Positions 15,001 through 28,716 of a DNA stretch of 64,000 nt are shown one piece after another. This DNA is from Anoplolepis gracilipes (taxonomy: Eukaryota; Arthropoda; Insecta; Hymenoptera; Formicidae), in assembly GCF_047496725.1 (NCBI RefSeq), contig NC_132971.1:17168001-17232000 (forward strand), given 5' to 3'. The position numbers and the translations under genes were made by a program. The notes under the pieces were generated by a model. That model saw only the letters and a list, made by a program, of their open reading frames with translations. It had not been told where the DNA came from and made no database searches. Positions within the stretch are counted from its first letter, which is position 1, and every line of letters begins with the position of its first letter.

Positions 15001-18000
15001 GACATAAGTAAGTTGTAAAAAGAAATAGAATGAACAGAACGAGAATTTTTACTGTATTTCTATAATAGCAAAAATAATTATTTTAATTAATTAATTCAAA
15101 GTCTTTATAAATAATTATTAAATTTTATTTAATTAATTAAATTAATTACATTAATTAATTCAAAGTCTCTAATAAAAAATATTTGAAACATTTATTTCAA
15201 ATTCTTAAGATCAATTAAATATTTTAAATAAAATCTTAATTAATAAACAATTATCATTTCACATTAATCTTTGTTAAACCAGTAAGAAAAATAATTTGTA
15301 CGTGAATATTTTTGTTTTTTTATTACAAATATATTACTTTGCTCACTTTTATATCGTATTTCTTCTGGAAGATAATCTTTTCTACCGTTTCCTTTTTGAT
15401 ATCTATCTTGCTCGGTCGACGAAAACGCGGTCGTCCATTACTCGCGTTGACTTTAATACAGGAGCGTCAAAGTACGAATGGTTGAATGAGCATGAGAATG
15501 AATTGGCAAAGGTCCGTAAGTAGGTGTCGCAAGTTTGTTCCGCGCTTTGGTATTACGAAAGTTCAACTCGCTTCGGAAACAACCGAAACTTTTCCACCCG
15601 GGGATTGATTCAGTTCCGGCACTCCGTCGTATGTACCTACTACATATCGCGCTTTTCCGCGATTGTGTCCCATCTCGGGCGGAAACTCGGCCGGCTGTCT
15701 GGATTTACACCGTGAATCGTTTTCCAAGGACAACAATGCCGTTTTGCGGCGTGTCCGTCCATGTGTCGTTGGTCCCGCGGGTAGCTCGTGCAATTCCGAA
15801 CCAGTTACCGTCGTGTAACGTATGTGTAACGACTTGGCGAGCCACCGTCGTAAACCGAATTGCGTCGGTCCGAGAATATTATACGGCGTCGAAGTCGGTT
15901 TGTGCCGGTGACGTTTGGTGCATTGAACGGTTTCGCAAGATCGAGAAATTCGCTTTTGGTCGAGTGTCGACGCTAGATGGAATTTTTATGACCGAATGTG
16001 TTAAAAATATTATATCGCTCGCGCGCGTCTTGGGGCAGACAGTTTCCGTGTCAGCTCATTCGAAATGCATTGGACAATGCCTACGATTGCGTGCACTATG
16101 TATCTTGCAGTGATAAAACATTCCGAAAATGCTATTTTATCGGTTGTGGAATATCGTGAGAGAAGTACCTTGAATAAATCGTCTTTTGTGATGTATTTCT
16201 CGCATGGTCGAATTTGAAAGAAAGAAGGAATATAAGTGAGATGGTTCTAGAGAAAGAGAGAGAGAGGGATAGAGAGTATTCCGAATACTTCGTAAAATTT
16301 CCATACGTAAGCTAAGTTTATTCCTTTTTAATATGTATAGTACAACTATTTCTAAAGTTATAAAACAGTTTTATGAGAAATAGCACACACAAATGGAAAT
16401 AAATTTACCATTTTTATTTAAAAATGACAAAAAATTTTAAAGTTCGCAAGAATGATTTAAAATGCGATATATATATAATTTCTGTAATACAAATGTAATG
16501 AAGCTCTTGTGAGTAATTTTCGAAATACATGACTATACAGAATAGCCAATGTTGTCGGAAATTGCTGTGTTAAGCTACACTGCGTGTTCAGAAAGTATAA
16601 AGCGCTTTTAGATATACATGCATTACATCGCCGTTGCGCTTATGCATATGCAGAGATGATAATTTGACAACTCGAGATATTCCGCGCTATATATTCTCTA
16701 CTATGAGATTACTAGTCTTTTAGTACATGAATACGTCGAAACTTCCCTTGTCGACCTTCCATGTACCAACTTTGAACAGTGTTGTAAACCGAAATATAGG
16801 TATCATACGAAATTGTTACAGTTGGAATATTTACTATATCATCATATTGTAGCAATAAAAATAAAAAAATAAAAAAATGTTAATGGATTAATAGAAAATT
16901 AATTATACTAAATATATATGGTCCACGTAAAGTAGCAGAAGCTGCCTTTTCGGAAATTATATAGAATGATGAGAAAATTCTTTTCTGGCGCTTTAAGATT
17001 CACTGGAATTTTGTATTGTTAAATTTTTGAAAGAGATCAGGAAAAAATTCTTTCATTTTTAAAAATTCTTAAATTTTTTCATTTTTAAAAGAATAGAACT
17101 ATACGCTTTTGCCTTACAATTTAATATAAATACGAATATTATAAATGTATATATGTGTGTATATAAGAGCGCTTGTTTGTATATTCAGTGTAATATATTT
17201 ATTACGATATTATTGTATATTTTATCTATATGCAAGATCAATATTTATATGTTATTTTCAATTGCAATCTTTGTTGCAAACATTTGCATTTTGGATTTAT
17301 TATTATTTTGTATAATTATTATAATTATTATTTATTATTATAAATATATATAATTATTAATTATTATTATTAATTATTATAATCTTTGTAGTCTATCTAT
17401 CTTTTATTTGAATCAAAGTTTGAGTCTTGGAGTAGATATACTTTATGGTTCACATATATCAAGTTGACAAGGTTGTGCCGTGATATAGCGCGACAGATTA
17501 TTACACTGATGGCACAGGTGTTGCTTCTGGTTGCTTGTCAACAGGTTTGCATCGCCTGACTCTGTATACGGTCAACATCACTAGTAAAGCATGTACATGA
17601 ACATGTAAAGCAATATATCTCGGATACGGTGTTACCGAAAATAATGTTTAGTCTTTATCATTCACTTTACAATTGATCATAATTTAATTAAGAATAATTG
17701 ATTAGGTTTTTTTTAATTAATATAGTATCATATACGTATAAAATTTTATAGGAAAAAACAGCTTTCTTCTTATTATTTATTTACTTAAATGACAATTTAA
17801 ATATTTTATGAGTAATCTTGTGTTTAGATATAAAATTTCCAATCTTAGAATTTCTTAAAGCATAATCTTGTTTTTCTCTTATTGTTTGCAGTGATAAATT
17901 AGTGATAGAATTTTCAGAAGCTACAAAAGAGAAAAATGCAATTTAAAATATTTCAACAATGCAGCAGCAATGGCTAAGCAAAAAGATGACGTTGCGGAAA

Positions 18001-18892
18001 AGGATGGAGACAACCCCTCGCGGCTTGTACATGCATGGCGAATCTTAAATTCCGAGCCTACCGCGATAATCTCGTCCCTTCTATTCTACCTTATTTCCGC
18101 ATAACCGAGTGAATAACTAGCGTAATTGCCAGCGACCTAGTTGTAAGCGATGCCGGGGGCTCGAAACTGGCATCACTGGGGGGTTGTATTTTGAGTACGA
18201 CAGCTAGCGGAATAGAGAAGGCATGATGTACGTATACCAAAGGTTGTGGGCGATGTATAAGGGCTCGCCATTACATTGCGCGTCAAGATTACACTGCGCG
18301 ATTTCGTATCGGGGGATTAATCATCCGCTTGCGCTTTAATTACGATTGCCCGTGTTTTACATACGGTGACGGGATACGCGCGAATAATCACACCAAGTTA
18401 TTTGTCTGGCTTGCTAACGATTGTCGTGTAGAGTATTTATATAAGTAACTCATTGTCAGTGCTCACACACACATCACAAAGAATTCGTCGTGTATAGCAA
18501 ATTTTCAATATATATATATATATAAAGTAAATATATTATATAATATTTCTATAAATATATTTCTTTAACTATACTATGATTTTTAAATCACGATAATTTG
18601 AAGTTATAAATAAAATTAGTCAATTTTTAATTGTGACAATAAGATACAATAATAACAATTTTCGAAAATATATATTTCTTAAAGATTCTTTTAAAATATA
18701 AAGTATATAATTTTTTAAAATTGTATTAACACATAATTTTTTTAAACAATTGATTCTTCTAAACATTCTGCATGTAAAGTTATTAAGGTATGATATGAAA
18801 AGATTTATGTTAACTTTATACATATCTATTTTGACATATGTCAAAATATGAAATATTTGAAATTTTTTGTGATATCATGTATAAAAGCTTAT

Positions 18893-18942
<50 letters not shown>

Positions 18943-19167
18943 CTTCCTAATATAATAGTATATAAATGTAATGTAATAAATTCTAAAAATAGTGTAATTG
19001 AATTCATTTTACGAAGAGAAATCATTTAATTTACGCTTCAAATATATATATATATATATATATATTATCTTCCTAATATAATAGTATATAAATGTAATGT
19101 AATAAATTCTAAAAATAGTGCAATTGAATTCATTTTACGAAGAGAAATCATTTAATTTACGCTTCAA

Positions 19168-19199
<32 letters not shown>

Positions 19200-22100
19200 A
19201 TACAATCTTTCATGCATTAATACATCTGTGTGCTGCCCTGTCGTGATTCTATCGCTCCATTGATCAACTTCAGCGGTTAAAGTTGCCGACAACTCACGAT
19301 AGAGACACGATCGATAACGAAAGGGCTTTGACCACCGTTGCACAAAGGTCTCGTGCGCATAGGAAAGCCGTCAGCGTGTCTAAAGATCTATTTAGACGAA
19401 ACGGTTTTTAATACGTTTTAGCAACCAATATTTTGAAACTATCTCGAAAACGTTTTGACACTCTCCTCGTATATAAACAATTTAGAGCAATGGCTTTAAA
19501 TAAATTAATGATTGTAAAAAGTGATTTGCTTATTAACACAAATTTATAACTGAAATAAGATCTTTTTTCAATCTTAAGATATCTATCTTTTTTAAATTTG
19601 ATAACTGAGATATAAAATTGATATCGTAAAATGTTTGAATATTCTGTATAATGCGAGATATATGTATATTTGATATATATTAAAATACATATCGGAATAT
19701 TTTTTAAGAATGAAGCTTTTGAATATGAGATCAATCTCTTCTTATACAATACATTTCACAGCACATACAAAACTTTTATATTATGTATCATAATATGTCA
19801 TATTTTATATACATTTTTTGTATAAAACTTATCGATAGTAAAAAACATTTTATTATTATCAAGGTATTAAATGAAAAATAGCATAGTCATATATGTAATA
19901 TAACTTTGTACGATAAAATCTCAATAACAGTTGTTATCCAAGGGATAATGCTCGTATCTGTTCGTGTTTTCAAGCAGAAATATTTCGCTGGAAAGTAAGC
20001 GTTTTAATCGATCCGACGAATAATATTGTACGAATATAATTGAGTTTTGGTCGGAACATATATCTGATGTAATCCTGAATTGAGCTTAAATATGAATACA
20101 TACTTTGTTATATACATATACAACTGCACATTTTCTGTATTTTTTTCATAAAAAGCCAGTGGTTTGCACACAAAAATTTTTTTATCAATACAGTTTATGC
20201 TTACATGTTTACTGATCAAGGTAGATCGAATGAACTTTTCAATCTATCAATTGAGGTAAATACACTACGCTTGTGTTTATAAAGAACTCTATATTATATA
20301 AACGATCTCTGCTCTTTAATAATAAACTGGCAAATCAAATAGCAAACTAGTTAATAAATATAAAATATGAATTAAATCAATTGTGTTAAAAAAATGACCG
20401 TATTTATTTTAATTTTTATATCTTTTTTTTCTCTTTAAATTTTGTTTTTTTAAATTTTATATAATTTATTATTTTCTGTTATTATGGATATATGGCAATT
20501 ATTAATAATTTCCAAAATATTTCAATTTTTGCGTTATTTTTCTTTTATTTGGCTTCATTCAATGTAAATTATCATTGTTTGGTGAACAAGGTCTTGAAAA
20601 TGAATGTTTCTGCAGCACTGATAAATATATCAGTAGATTAAAATGCGCATGATATCGATGCAATCAAAATGCCGTAATACCATTTCAAATTGTGCAACGA
20701 TTAAAAAGTTATATCGGTGAGATTCGATATCATTTCCTCTCGTTCTCCTCTCTGTGATTCTCTTACAATATATTCGCAATTAGCAGGATATTAAATTCTC
20801 GAACGGTGTGTGGCTTGCATGTCTCTTCTAGTAAAGCACAAGTGTTATTTGCACGCAAATGTAATCGATATTGTTTAAGTTGCAGGCATTCGAATATAAA
20901 ACCAATTTTAAGCGATGTAAAATTTGCGATAAAATTAAAAATAGAATTCTATTTATAATTTTATGTATCATATATATGTATGTAACATTTATGCTGATAT
21001 GTAATTTGTATATATGTGTATTCTATTTCTTTAAACATGGTTTCACATTTATTACACGCGAATGTGAAATTATAAACAGAATTGTATTCCGAATTATGGC
21101 CTGTTTAAAGTTTACTTTCACTTAAACACATGTAAAACATTGACACGTGAAAATATGTACAAAATGTAAAATCTAAAAATATATATTAGTTATAGATAAA
21201 TATAGTTATAAATAAGATATAATTAGATGTAGAGAGCAAAATATACATATATATTACTGAAGTTTTATTGTCGTATTGAAAAAAAATTATTAAATTAACA
21301 ACATAGGGGAACGTAGGGTAGAACTGGTGCAGAGTCAATATCTTTTTACAGAGATGCTACCATGTCATGAAATATGTTGCAATTATTGCTATTAGGTGTC
21401 TCTTTCTGCGTGCTGTTATCAGTAGTCGCAATATTTTTAGTTAAAAGTTGTTATAAATTATTTAATGCACTTGCTGTGCTTTCCGCGACTGAGTTGTAAT
21501 TCTTCGATATATTTACATAAGGTAAACAATGATAAAATTCTATTTTTTATTACCGTAAGTACATTTATATTTTAAAATGCTCTTTTCTTATTTTTTTCAT
21601 ACTGTGTCTATGTAAATATTGATTAATTATAATTTTTTATATGATCAAAAGTAAATAAATACGTTTTGAGGCTTAATGAAATATTAGCCCACGAAATGTT
21701 GTACTTTTTATTTTTATATTAGAGAAAGAAAGAGAGTATACATAGATGCTGTCTTTCAAAATTAATACCAAAAATTATTACATTAAAGGATATTTTTTCA
21801 TGTTTTAAAGAAAAAAATATTTATTATAACAAGAGAATTGTTTTTATTTATTATTAATTTATAGTTATCATTTAAAAATACAAATCTATATTCTTATGTT
21901 CTATATATCATATTATACAACTTTTCATAATATACAACTTTTAAGAAGTTTTAGACATCAATGTTAATGAAATAAACAAGTTTTGGAGATAGTCCATTAT
22001 TCCCCGCATGAAAAGCATATCACAAAAATCTAGGCTTTTACTAAATCAATAATCTCGTCCATTTAAACTATTATTTTATAATAAACTTGTGTTTTTTCTT

Positions 22101-25100
22101 ATAGTGGATATTCCAAAGAATATTTTTAGTAAAAAAAGATCAATTTATTTTTTTTTTTAATATGTTGAAAACTTGCTCAATGCTTACGTTGGCCGTTCTA
22201 CTCTACGTTCCCCTATTTTATTAAAAAAAAAAAAAAAAAAAAAAAAAACGCTTTTTTATAATATAATTTTGTAATATTAAAGATTAATTCTTTTTTTCTT
22301 ATTATCTTTATGTTGCTAAAAATATAATTTGTTAAATTTATTAAAAATTTTGCAGTTATATAAATGTATATGTCAAAACTGTTTTGTAAAACTGAAATGT
22401 TCGTGTTGCGGTTTCGTTCCTAATCACCGCAAGTCCTATTATTGACTATAGCTGCTAGGAAAGAAACCACTACGTGTTCCGCAGTAATTAACTCCTACTA
22501 GTTTGTATGTGCAAAAAGTACATTGTGCGGTGGCAGTTAGTTAAAGGTAATTTGCTAATCTAATTGACGGCAACTTTATCATTTTATCATGAAATAATTA
22601 AGACAGATCTTTTCAATTCATCAAGTAAAAATGTATCTAAAAAATGCAAATATTTAAATGGAATATTAATTTAAAGCCTCTACAGTAAAAACGTTTTAAG
22701 ATTATTGCTTACTAGATATTCGTTAAATTTTAATTTATTGTTTAAAAGAATTAAGTATTGTTAATAATTTTTTTATGTTGATATTATATTCTAAAGAAAG
22801 ATTTAAGAAAGAAAAGACGACAATTTCCGGATTTTAATGATAAGTTACAAATAAAGTTTGAAAAATAAAGGGACGATTATTTTATAATGTCTTTGGTGAA
22901 ATAGTTCAATTGTAATTTGCTACAAGTGCCACTTTTCTAGTAGGGATAATGGTGGGATATATTATTCGGTTTTGTGGGGCTGATTGTGCAAATTAAGTTT
23001 GCTCGTCATTACCGCACTCATTGTGTACTGTAGTTAAGCAAGACTGGCAGTTTCGTATACTCGTACACATTTCCGTTGCTTCCATCTTGTCGGAAATGGT
23101 GTTTTTTGCATTTCGCTAGTTTCTTCTCTTATTTTGGAATGTTACGGTTTTATTAGAGGCAATATAAAATAACTTGATAAACATTATTGTTGATAGACGT
23201 TATCTTAAAAATTATTTTTTCTTAAGAACATTATTGTTGATTAATATAATAGTTTATTTAAATAAACATGAAATGTTATTAATTCAAGTCTACAAAAAAT
23301 TTTTATATGTTTCATAAAATATCAGTTTTGTTTTTGAATGTCTGGATATTCTTTATTTTTCTTTCATACGTTTATTTGCATATTCAGTAATTTATTAAAA
23401 ATGGGAATAAAAAAATGTGAAAAATATCGAAATATCTCTTTATAAAATAAATAATTGTATAAATAAAATTTTTGCTGAATTAAGAGAAAAGCATGCGTTT
23501 AGAATATGCGTACGTACAATTGCAAATGTATGTACATGTATGCAATGTATGTAATGCAAAATTGTAACGAAACAAGAATATCAAGAACCGACAAGGACCT
23601 ATGACCTATTAAAGAATGAACATTTTCATAAAATATACCATGCATAGAGCTTTACGATTTAGATTTCGACGTTTGAAATGAGACGCACGTTGCGCCGGAA
23701 TTTTGCAGTTTTACCGCAATCGCTTTTTCTCGACTATTTTCCCTTCCCTTCTTTCCTTCCCGCGCGTATCATATTTGCAGGATGTAATAAGTTGCGTTAG
23801 CTTCTCTCGTATTTTCTCCTCACGATTGCTGTAGCGCTATGTATTATCATGATAAGGACCAGGTTTGGCTATATCCTGTTGGGATCTTGAATGATCCCGA
23901 CGCGTGTAAGTTAAAGCCTCTCTTGTAGTATCGGGGATCAATTTGTTCCGGATACCTGATAGCATAGAATTTCTTATCGTTCAAAGGTGCGGAATGTTAA
24001 CTTTATAGTGAGTTATAAAAAAAAAGTGAGCGTTTGAATTTAAAAAATTATCTATCAACGAGAAATTTATTAAAATTTGGAGAACTATTATTTGTACGAA
24101 ATTAAATATTAATACTAATTTTTTATTTAATTACTAAAATATGTTTCATGATTTTTATATATTTTAATAATTATGATTATTAGTAATTATTTTACGATAT
24201 TGAATCATTAAGACGTTATAGTAAATATATTTATAGTAAGCAACGTATTCGACTAATAGCATCTTGTTATCTCGTCGGTTAAACGACGCTAAGTTCTAAC
24301 ATTTGTATCTCGGTCTTATATGCAAGCATTAGGTAAGATTTACACATCATAAATTAACTACTAATGTCTTGCAGTTAAAAGTGTTTGCTTTCATCGTGGT
24401 TTTCATAGCATATTCCCGCAAATGAGCTAAGTCGCATCAAAGTTCTAGATATGCGTATGGTGATAAATCTGTGTTAACGTAAGCGAGACACTATAGCGTA
24501 TAGTGCTGCTACATTCGGAATTTCTGCTTTCATTTGCTTCATCTGTGAAATATGACCTGTATAAAGAATAACAAAATATACTAATATTTATAGTTTAATG
24601 TTTATACACAGGAGATCTACTTAATCTTGTAAAGAAATTTCCTGAAAATTTCCTGATTTTCCAGGTATCTTTGTTCAAAATTCTAAGTAAGGAGAATATT
24701 TTCAAGATTTTTTAATACAATTCTCTTTTCTCTAAAATAAATGTTTTTCTTATTATACATACGTTTTTTTAATGTTTTTCATTCATACAAAGGGAAAACA
24801 TAGAGCCTGTTAAGTTTCAAGTGCTAGATTTGTAAATGTACTAAAAAAACTGAATAACTAAAACAAGCATTTTTACTTGCATAAAATTAAAAATTTTTTT
24901 ATCATTAAAAATTACAAAGAATATATTCTTTAAATATTCTTAAATATTATGTTAAGATATTGAATATATAAACAAATGTATATATTTACAATATTTTTAA
25001 ACGCATAATTTATTTGACTGACTGGACGTATCTGTGAAGCTGGTGTCTCATTTCAAGGAAGCTCACTAATTGTTGAAAGTTCTGGTTTTATTTTTAATAG

Positions 25101-25394
25101 TTCAAGAATTCTTCATAAATTAAACAAATAACTCTGGCCATTAAAGCAAAAAAATTGCAGGACAAACTGAGACGCCAAGTTCATGCTTGCATTTCACTTT
25201 GTCTGCCTTTTTAAAGTATTTCTTGCCAGAATTTAAGCACTTGAGAGTTTCACAATAGTTCTACACAAAGTTCTACGAGTAAAAATTATTAGAATTTTAA
25301 TTAAATGAATTAAATTATCAAATTAAATGCTTGTCATTTTTCAATAGTTCTATCGATTAATGAGATTTCGTGATATTCTGTAATCACTTTTTAA

Positions 25395-25457
<63 letters not shown>

Positions 25458-27004
25458 TTCTATACATAAAAATTATTAAACTACAATACAATTAACTTAT
25501 AGTTTAATATTGTTGATTACTAAAACTTTCAATTAATTTATAATATTAAAAAGAGATGTGTAAGAGGCTTAAAGAGCTAATGAGTTTGTGTTTAAATATA
25601 AAAATTTATATATTACAATAACATTGATGATATTAAACTATTACATTAAGTTGCAATGGTTATATAATAACTTAACAAAATTTAAAACTTGTATTAAACA
25701 GTATTTAAAATACGAAGTTTAAACTAGTATTGTACCAGTATTTAAACTGTGGACGTTTTGGTTCAATCTTTCGAATCTTTTTCAATGCGTTAATAAACAA
25801 TTTTGAATATAAAATTAACGGATCATAAATTATAATTATCGTTCGCCATTTATAATACATTCGCATTTTAAATTCTGTTTAACAAGTTTTTAATTTTGTC
25901 GGGTTATTATATAACCATTGCGACTTAATGTAATTGTTTAATATCATCAATGTTATTGTAATATATAATTTTTTATATTTAAATACAAACTCATTAGTTC
26001 TTTAAGCCTTTTACACATTTCTTTTTAATATTATAGTTCCATATTAATTAATAAAATTAATAAAATATATAAATAATAATAATATTAATTAACAAATTAA
26101 TATTAATTAATAAGTATAACTTAAAATTATTATAAAATATTATTAAATTATTAAATTTATATGTATTATTAAATTTATTAAACAAATTAGTTTCACCTCG
26201 TACTTATATATACCCGGGATCTCAGAGGATTTAATTTGTTTAATTAATATTCTATTAATTTTTACGCATAGAATTTTTTGTAGGACTATTATAGAATTTT
26301 CAAGCGCTTTAAATCTACTAGGAAATGCAAAAAAATTATCAGCGGTCAAAGTAAGCAGCGTTTCTTTTTGTTTCAAGCAATTTTTTTTGTTTCATAGCCA
26401 GAACTATTTATTTAATCTAAAAAGAACTGTAGAACTGTTCAAAATAAAGTCAGAACTTTCAACACTTAATAAGCTATCTCATGAAGTGAGATATCAGATT
26501 CATACGTATGGCTGTTTACGATATGAGAGCAAAATTATCCAAATTCCATGTTTTTCCAAAAAGTATATGTACACTCTGATACAGATATATTTCCGAAATT
26601 CTTATTTGATGATCTACTGGATTTTTGAGTATAAAGAAGGAGAAGGAGGAAAGTATGAAAATAAAAAATCGTGATAATTCAATAAAATTTGTCATTCAGT
26701 TAGCTCTATAATATTTTCTAAAATGTATTACTTACATGTAAATTGTTAGTGTTCCTCAAATTTTTATATAATCATATAATCATATTCTTTTAATTATACT
26801 TAAAGAAGTAAATAAATTTTAAGATAAAAAATATCATTTATTTTAAATTATTATTTTTTATTTATATTTTAAATTACGCTATGTTCTTTAATTAATTTAA
26901 TTACCTATTTAATATGCAGTTAGTTATAACAATTTAACATATTGCTTTAGGCTATTCAGTTTTTTGAAACTTAATAGATACTTTAATATTAAATAAATAA
27001 ATAA

Positions 27005-27048
<44 letters not shown>

Positions 27049-28716
27049 TATCAGATTACTAGATTAAAATAGGTTAGATTTAAACTGATATAACCAGGTC
27101 AAGATGTGCCTTTATTTGAGAGAAAGGAAAGTATGCCGAAGAATAATACTGCTGGCTTTTTCATCATGAATACAAACGAGCCAATAGTCGATCGGGCTAA
27201 ACCCTACTAATTGAGAAAGTTGATCGTAACCGTTGATCTTTCGATAGAGATGAGCGACTATTTCTGGATGTAAATCTGTTATCAAGTCCTTCTTAATTCT
27301 AGTTGTTTTCTTTTATAATTTAGTTAATAAGACATGTAAAAGAGAAGAAAATATCTGTATTGGTCTGATATCAAAGATGTTAAAGATATGCAACCATATA
27401 ATTCTAAAATTTTTTTCTATATAACTTTTATGTTATTTATAATAAATCACGTACATTAAAAAATTATGTTTTTATTTATATTATATTTTTGTAAGTCGTA
27501 TCTATATATAAATTTTAAAAATTTTATATACGTTCAAAACTTGATGATTTTCTAATAAATATTATACAATTAATTTGACAAAAAAAATTAACATTTACAA
27601 TTGTAGAAAAATTCGAGGGTATTTTCCGACTTCGCTACTAACTTAAATAATTTTTCATGATCTAGTTTATGATATATCAATTACATTTTCGAGTAATGAA
27701 TAAAGTAAAATAAAAAAAACAATATGTCTCGATATATCGATTCTGTTTTCTTATTCCTATGTTTTTCTTGTTTTATTTGCTTTTCTTGTTTCTTATGTTA
27801 TTAATGTTCGAGATGATTTTTATCATATAAGAAAGGAAAAGAGAAAGTCATTAGCGCAACTTATAAATTGTTGGTACAAAACAACAAAGTTTTATTTGAT
27901 TTTCACAAATATGAGAAAAACTGACTAAGTCTCTAATAGAAATATGTCAATAGTTATCAATAATTATTTGATATCAATTAATATTTAGTGATATTACATA
28001 TGTAAGATAATGCGTAACTATATGTGTATAAATAAAATTATTGTTATAAATTTTTCTTGAACTATTAACAAACTTATAAACTTATTAAATTATATTTATT
28101 CTTATAAACATGTAATATAATTGTTTAAAAGAATTATATATAATTATGTATAATTAATAAATTAAAATAATTATTTAATTATAATATTTACTAGTGTGAT
28201 TTCTTTTTAAAATTCTTTTTCCCTAATTGTATTATAGATAGTAATTTTACAAAATGAAAGAGATTGTGATTCGAGAAAGAACTGTTATATATTTATATAT
28301 TACGGTATTATTCTTGTTCATTGATGCTATCTAATTTAATAAACTAGTAATATTGCGATTTTACTGCTAGATAAAATTTTATCTCAACAACTTGCGATAT
28401 AAACGCAAGATATATGCATTACAATTTGCTGTATCTCGGTCAAGAGATTATCAGTCCGAGCTGCGCGAACGAGGACGCTCGTTAATCACGGTAATTTGTT
28501 TAACATGTCAATTAATTATCGATTCTAGTCAACCAGGTGCAAATTTCAAAGAGCGCCACTGAAAGCGAAAGATTCGTATTTTACGACGCAGCGCTCCGCT
28601 TTTTATCCCGACGTCATTGCATTTTCCGGCGAACGGAACATTGAAGAAGAGCCTCACTTACCGATCGGGTGTATCAATGATGCCAGTAGCGGCAGGATCA
28701 ATAGGAACGGGGCCAT
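11948..28716 (-). CDS. Immunoglobulin-superfamily secreted or membrane protein, 5' part only (two coding exons)
   Basis: Two minus-strand exons, 28716-28662 and 12084-11948, join in phase 1 to give 64 residues. Residues 1-18 (MAPFLLILPLLASLIHPI) form a signal peptide with a strongly hydrophobic core. A linker of about 25 residues follows, then VLAQSSGNALLPCRF, the typical B-strand of an Ig V-like domain (small residue, hydrophobic pair, P, the first disulfide cysteine). The second exon ends in phase 0 just after this strand, so the C-strand tryptophan lies in an exon beyond the left edge. The start is the first ATG after a spliced 5'UTR acceptor. Neuronal two-Ig families such as dpr/DIP or zig-8-like proteins show this architecture, but 20 residues of Ig domain cannot decide the subfamily. 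The exons are seen directly; the Ig call rests on one strand motif; the subfamily is a guess. The 16.6-kb intron is typical of insect neuronal adhesion genes. Confidence 0.6.
12401..12697. mobile_element. MITE of the CTTCTTGTCAGATAACAATAG family
   Basis: Terminal inverted repeats: CTTCTTGTCAGATAACAATAG on the left and its perfect reverse complement on the right. The arms continue imperfectly inward for about 80 bp, including a TCATTTGAG-like block. No coding capacity. The ends sit in AAATATTTA-like sequence that may be a target duplication. A related copy lies in intron 1 of MRJP copy A (46225-46648), with a shared internal block around GTCTATCAC. Confidence 0.8.
15390..16115. other. GC-richer island with a 192-codon open frame, function unknown
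   Basis: Base composition is near balanced here against a strongly AT-rich background, with many CpG. The plus strand has an open frame from 15535 to 16113 (192 codons). The predicted protein matches no family I recognise, is rich in Arg, Val and Ser without domain-like pattern, and other frames are also partly open, so the length can be explained by GC content. More likely a CpG-rich regulatory region or unannotated promoter inside the large intron than a protein gene. Confidence 0.25.
18896..19193. repeat. 126-bp direct tandem duplication flanked by three TA tracts
   Basis: A block starting ATCTTCCTAATATAATAG at 18941 recurs at 19067 with one mismatch seen (a T-to-C change). Each copy ends in ACGCTTCAAATATATA, giving the order TA tract, block, TA tract, block, TA tract (18896-18939, 19041-19066, 19168-19193). 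Recent slippage or unequal exchange between TA tracts. Confidence 0.85.
21306..22213. mobile_element. Non-autonomous DNA transposon, 908 bp, with TA target duplication
   Basis: Left end GGGGAACGTAGGGTAGAAC is matched by the reverse complement of the right end (one mismatch in 19 bases). Both ends are flanked by TA (21304-21305 and 22214-22215), as expected for Tc1/mariner-type integration. The interior has no long open frame and no recognisable transposase. A 26-bp A tract follows at 22223. Confidence 0.8.
22223..22248. repeat. Poly-A tract
   Basis: 26 consecutive A, ten bases after the 21306-22213 element. Confidence 0.85.
25025..25190 (-). repeat. AGAACT-family dispersed repeat, minus-strand copy
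   Basis: Read on the minus strand it contains GTCTCAGTTTGTCC, TTTTTTTGCTTTAAT, GCCAGAGTTATTTGTTTAA, CCAGAACTTTCAACA, and ACACCAGCTTCACAGA. The same order of blocks appears on the plus strand at 50955-51140 and, less complete, at 26385-26520. Confidence 0.7.
25401..25454. repeat. (GA)n microsatellite
   Basis: Long GA tract with two short interruptions, just outside the palindromic element at 25539. Confidence 0.9.
25539..26035. mobile_element. Palindromic (foldback) MITE, about 497 bp
   Basis: Two inverted arms of about 145 bp: left 25539-25690, right 25890-26035. They share TATAATATTAAAAAGA, ATGTGTAA, GGCTTAAAGA, CTAATGAGTTTGT and TTATATAATAACC-type blocks. The centre is AT-rich with no coding capacity. 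It is bracketed by opposed copies of the AGAACT-family repeat. Confidence 0.8.
26385..26520 (+). repeat. AGAACT-family dispersed repeat, plus-strand copy
   Basis: Blocks GCCAGAACTATTTATTTAA, GAACTGTTCAAAATAAAGTC and AGAACTTTCAACACTTA follow the same order as in the copies at 25025-25190 (minus) and 50955-51140 (plus). Together with the minus-strand copy it encloses the 25539-26035 palindrome. Confidence 0.65.
26991..27044. repeat. (AAAT)n then (AT)n microsatellite
   Basis: A short AAAT tract runs into an AT tract. Confidence 0.85.

Larger units (their letters stand above)
12085..28661. other. 16.6-kb intron of the Ig-domain gene
   Basis: No additional exon could be supported. Contents: a MITE (12401-12697), a GC-richer island (15390-16115), a tandem duplication with TA tracts (18896-19193), a TA-flanked inverted-repeat element (21306-22213), a nested palindromic complex (25025-26520) and microsatellites. 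The remainder is AT-rich unique-looking sequence. Confidence 0.45.
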
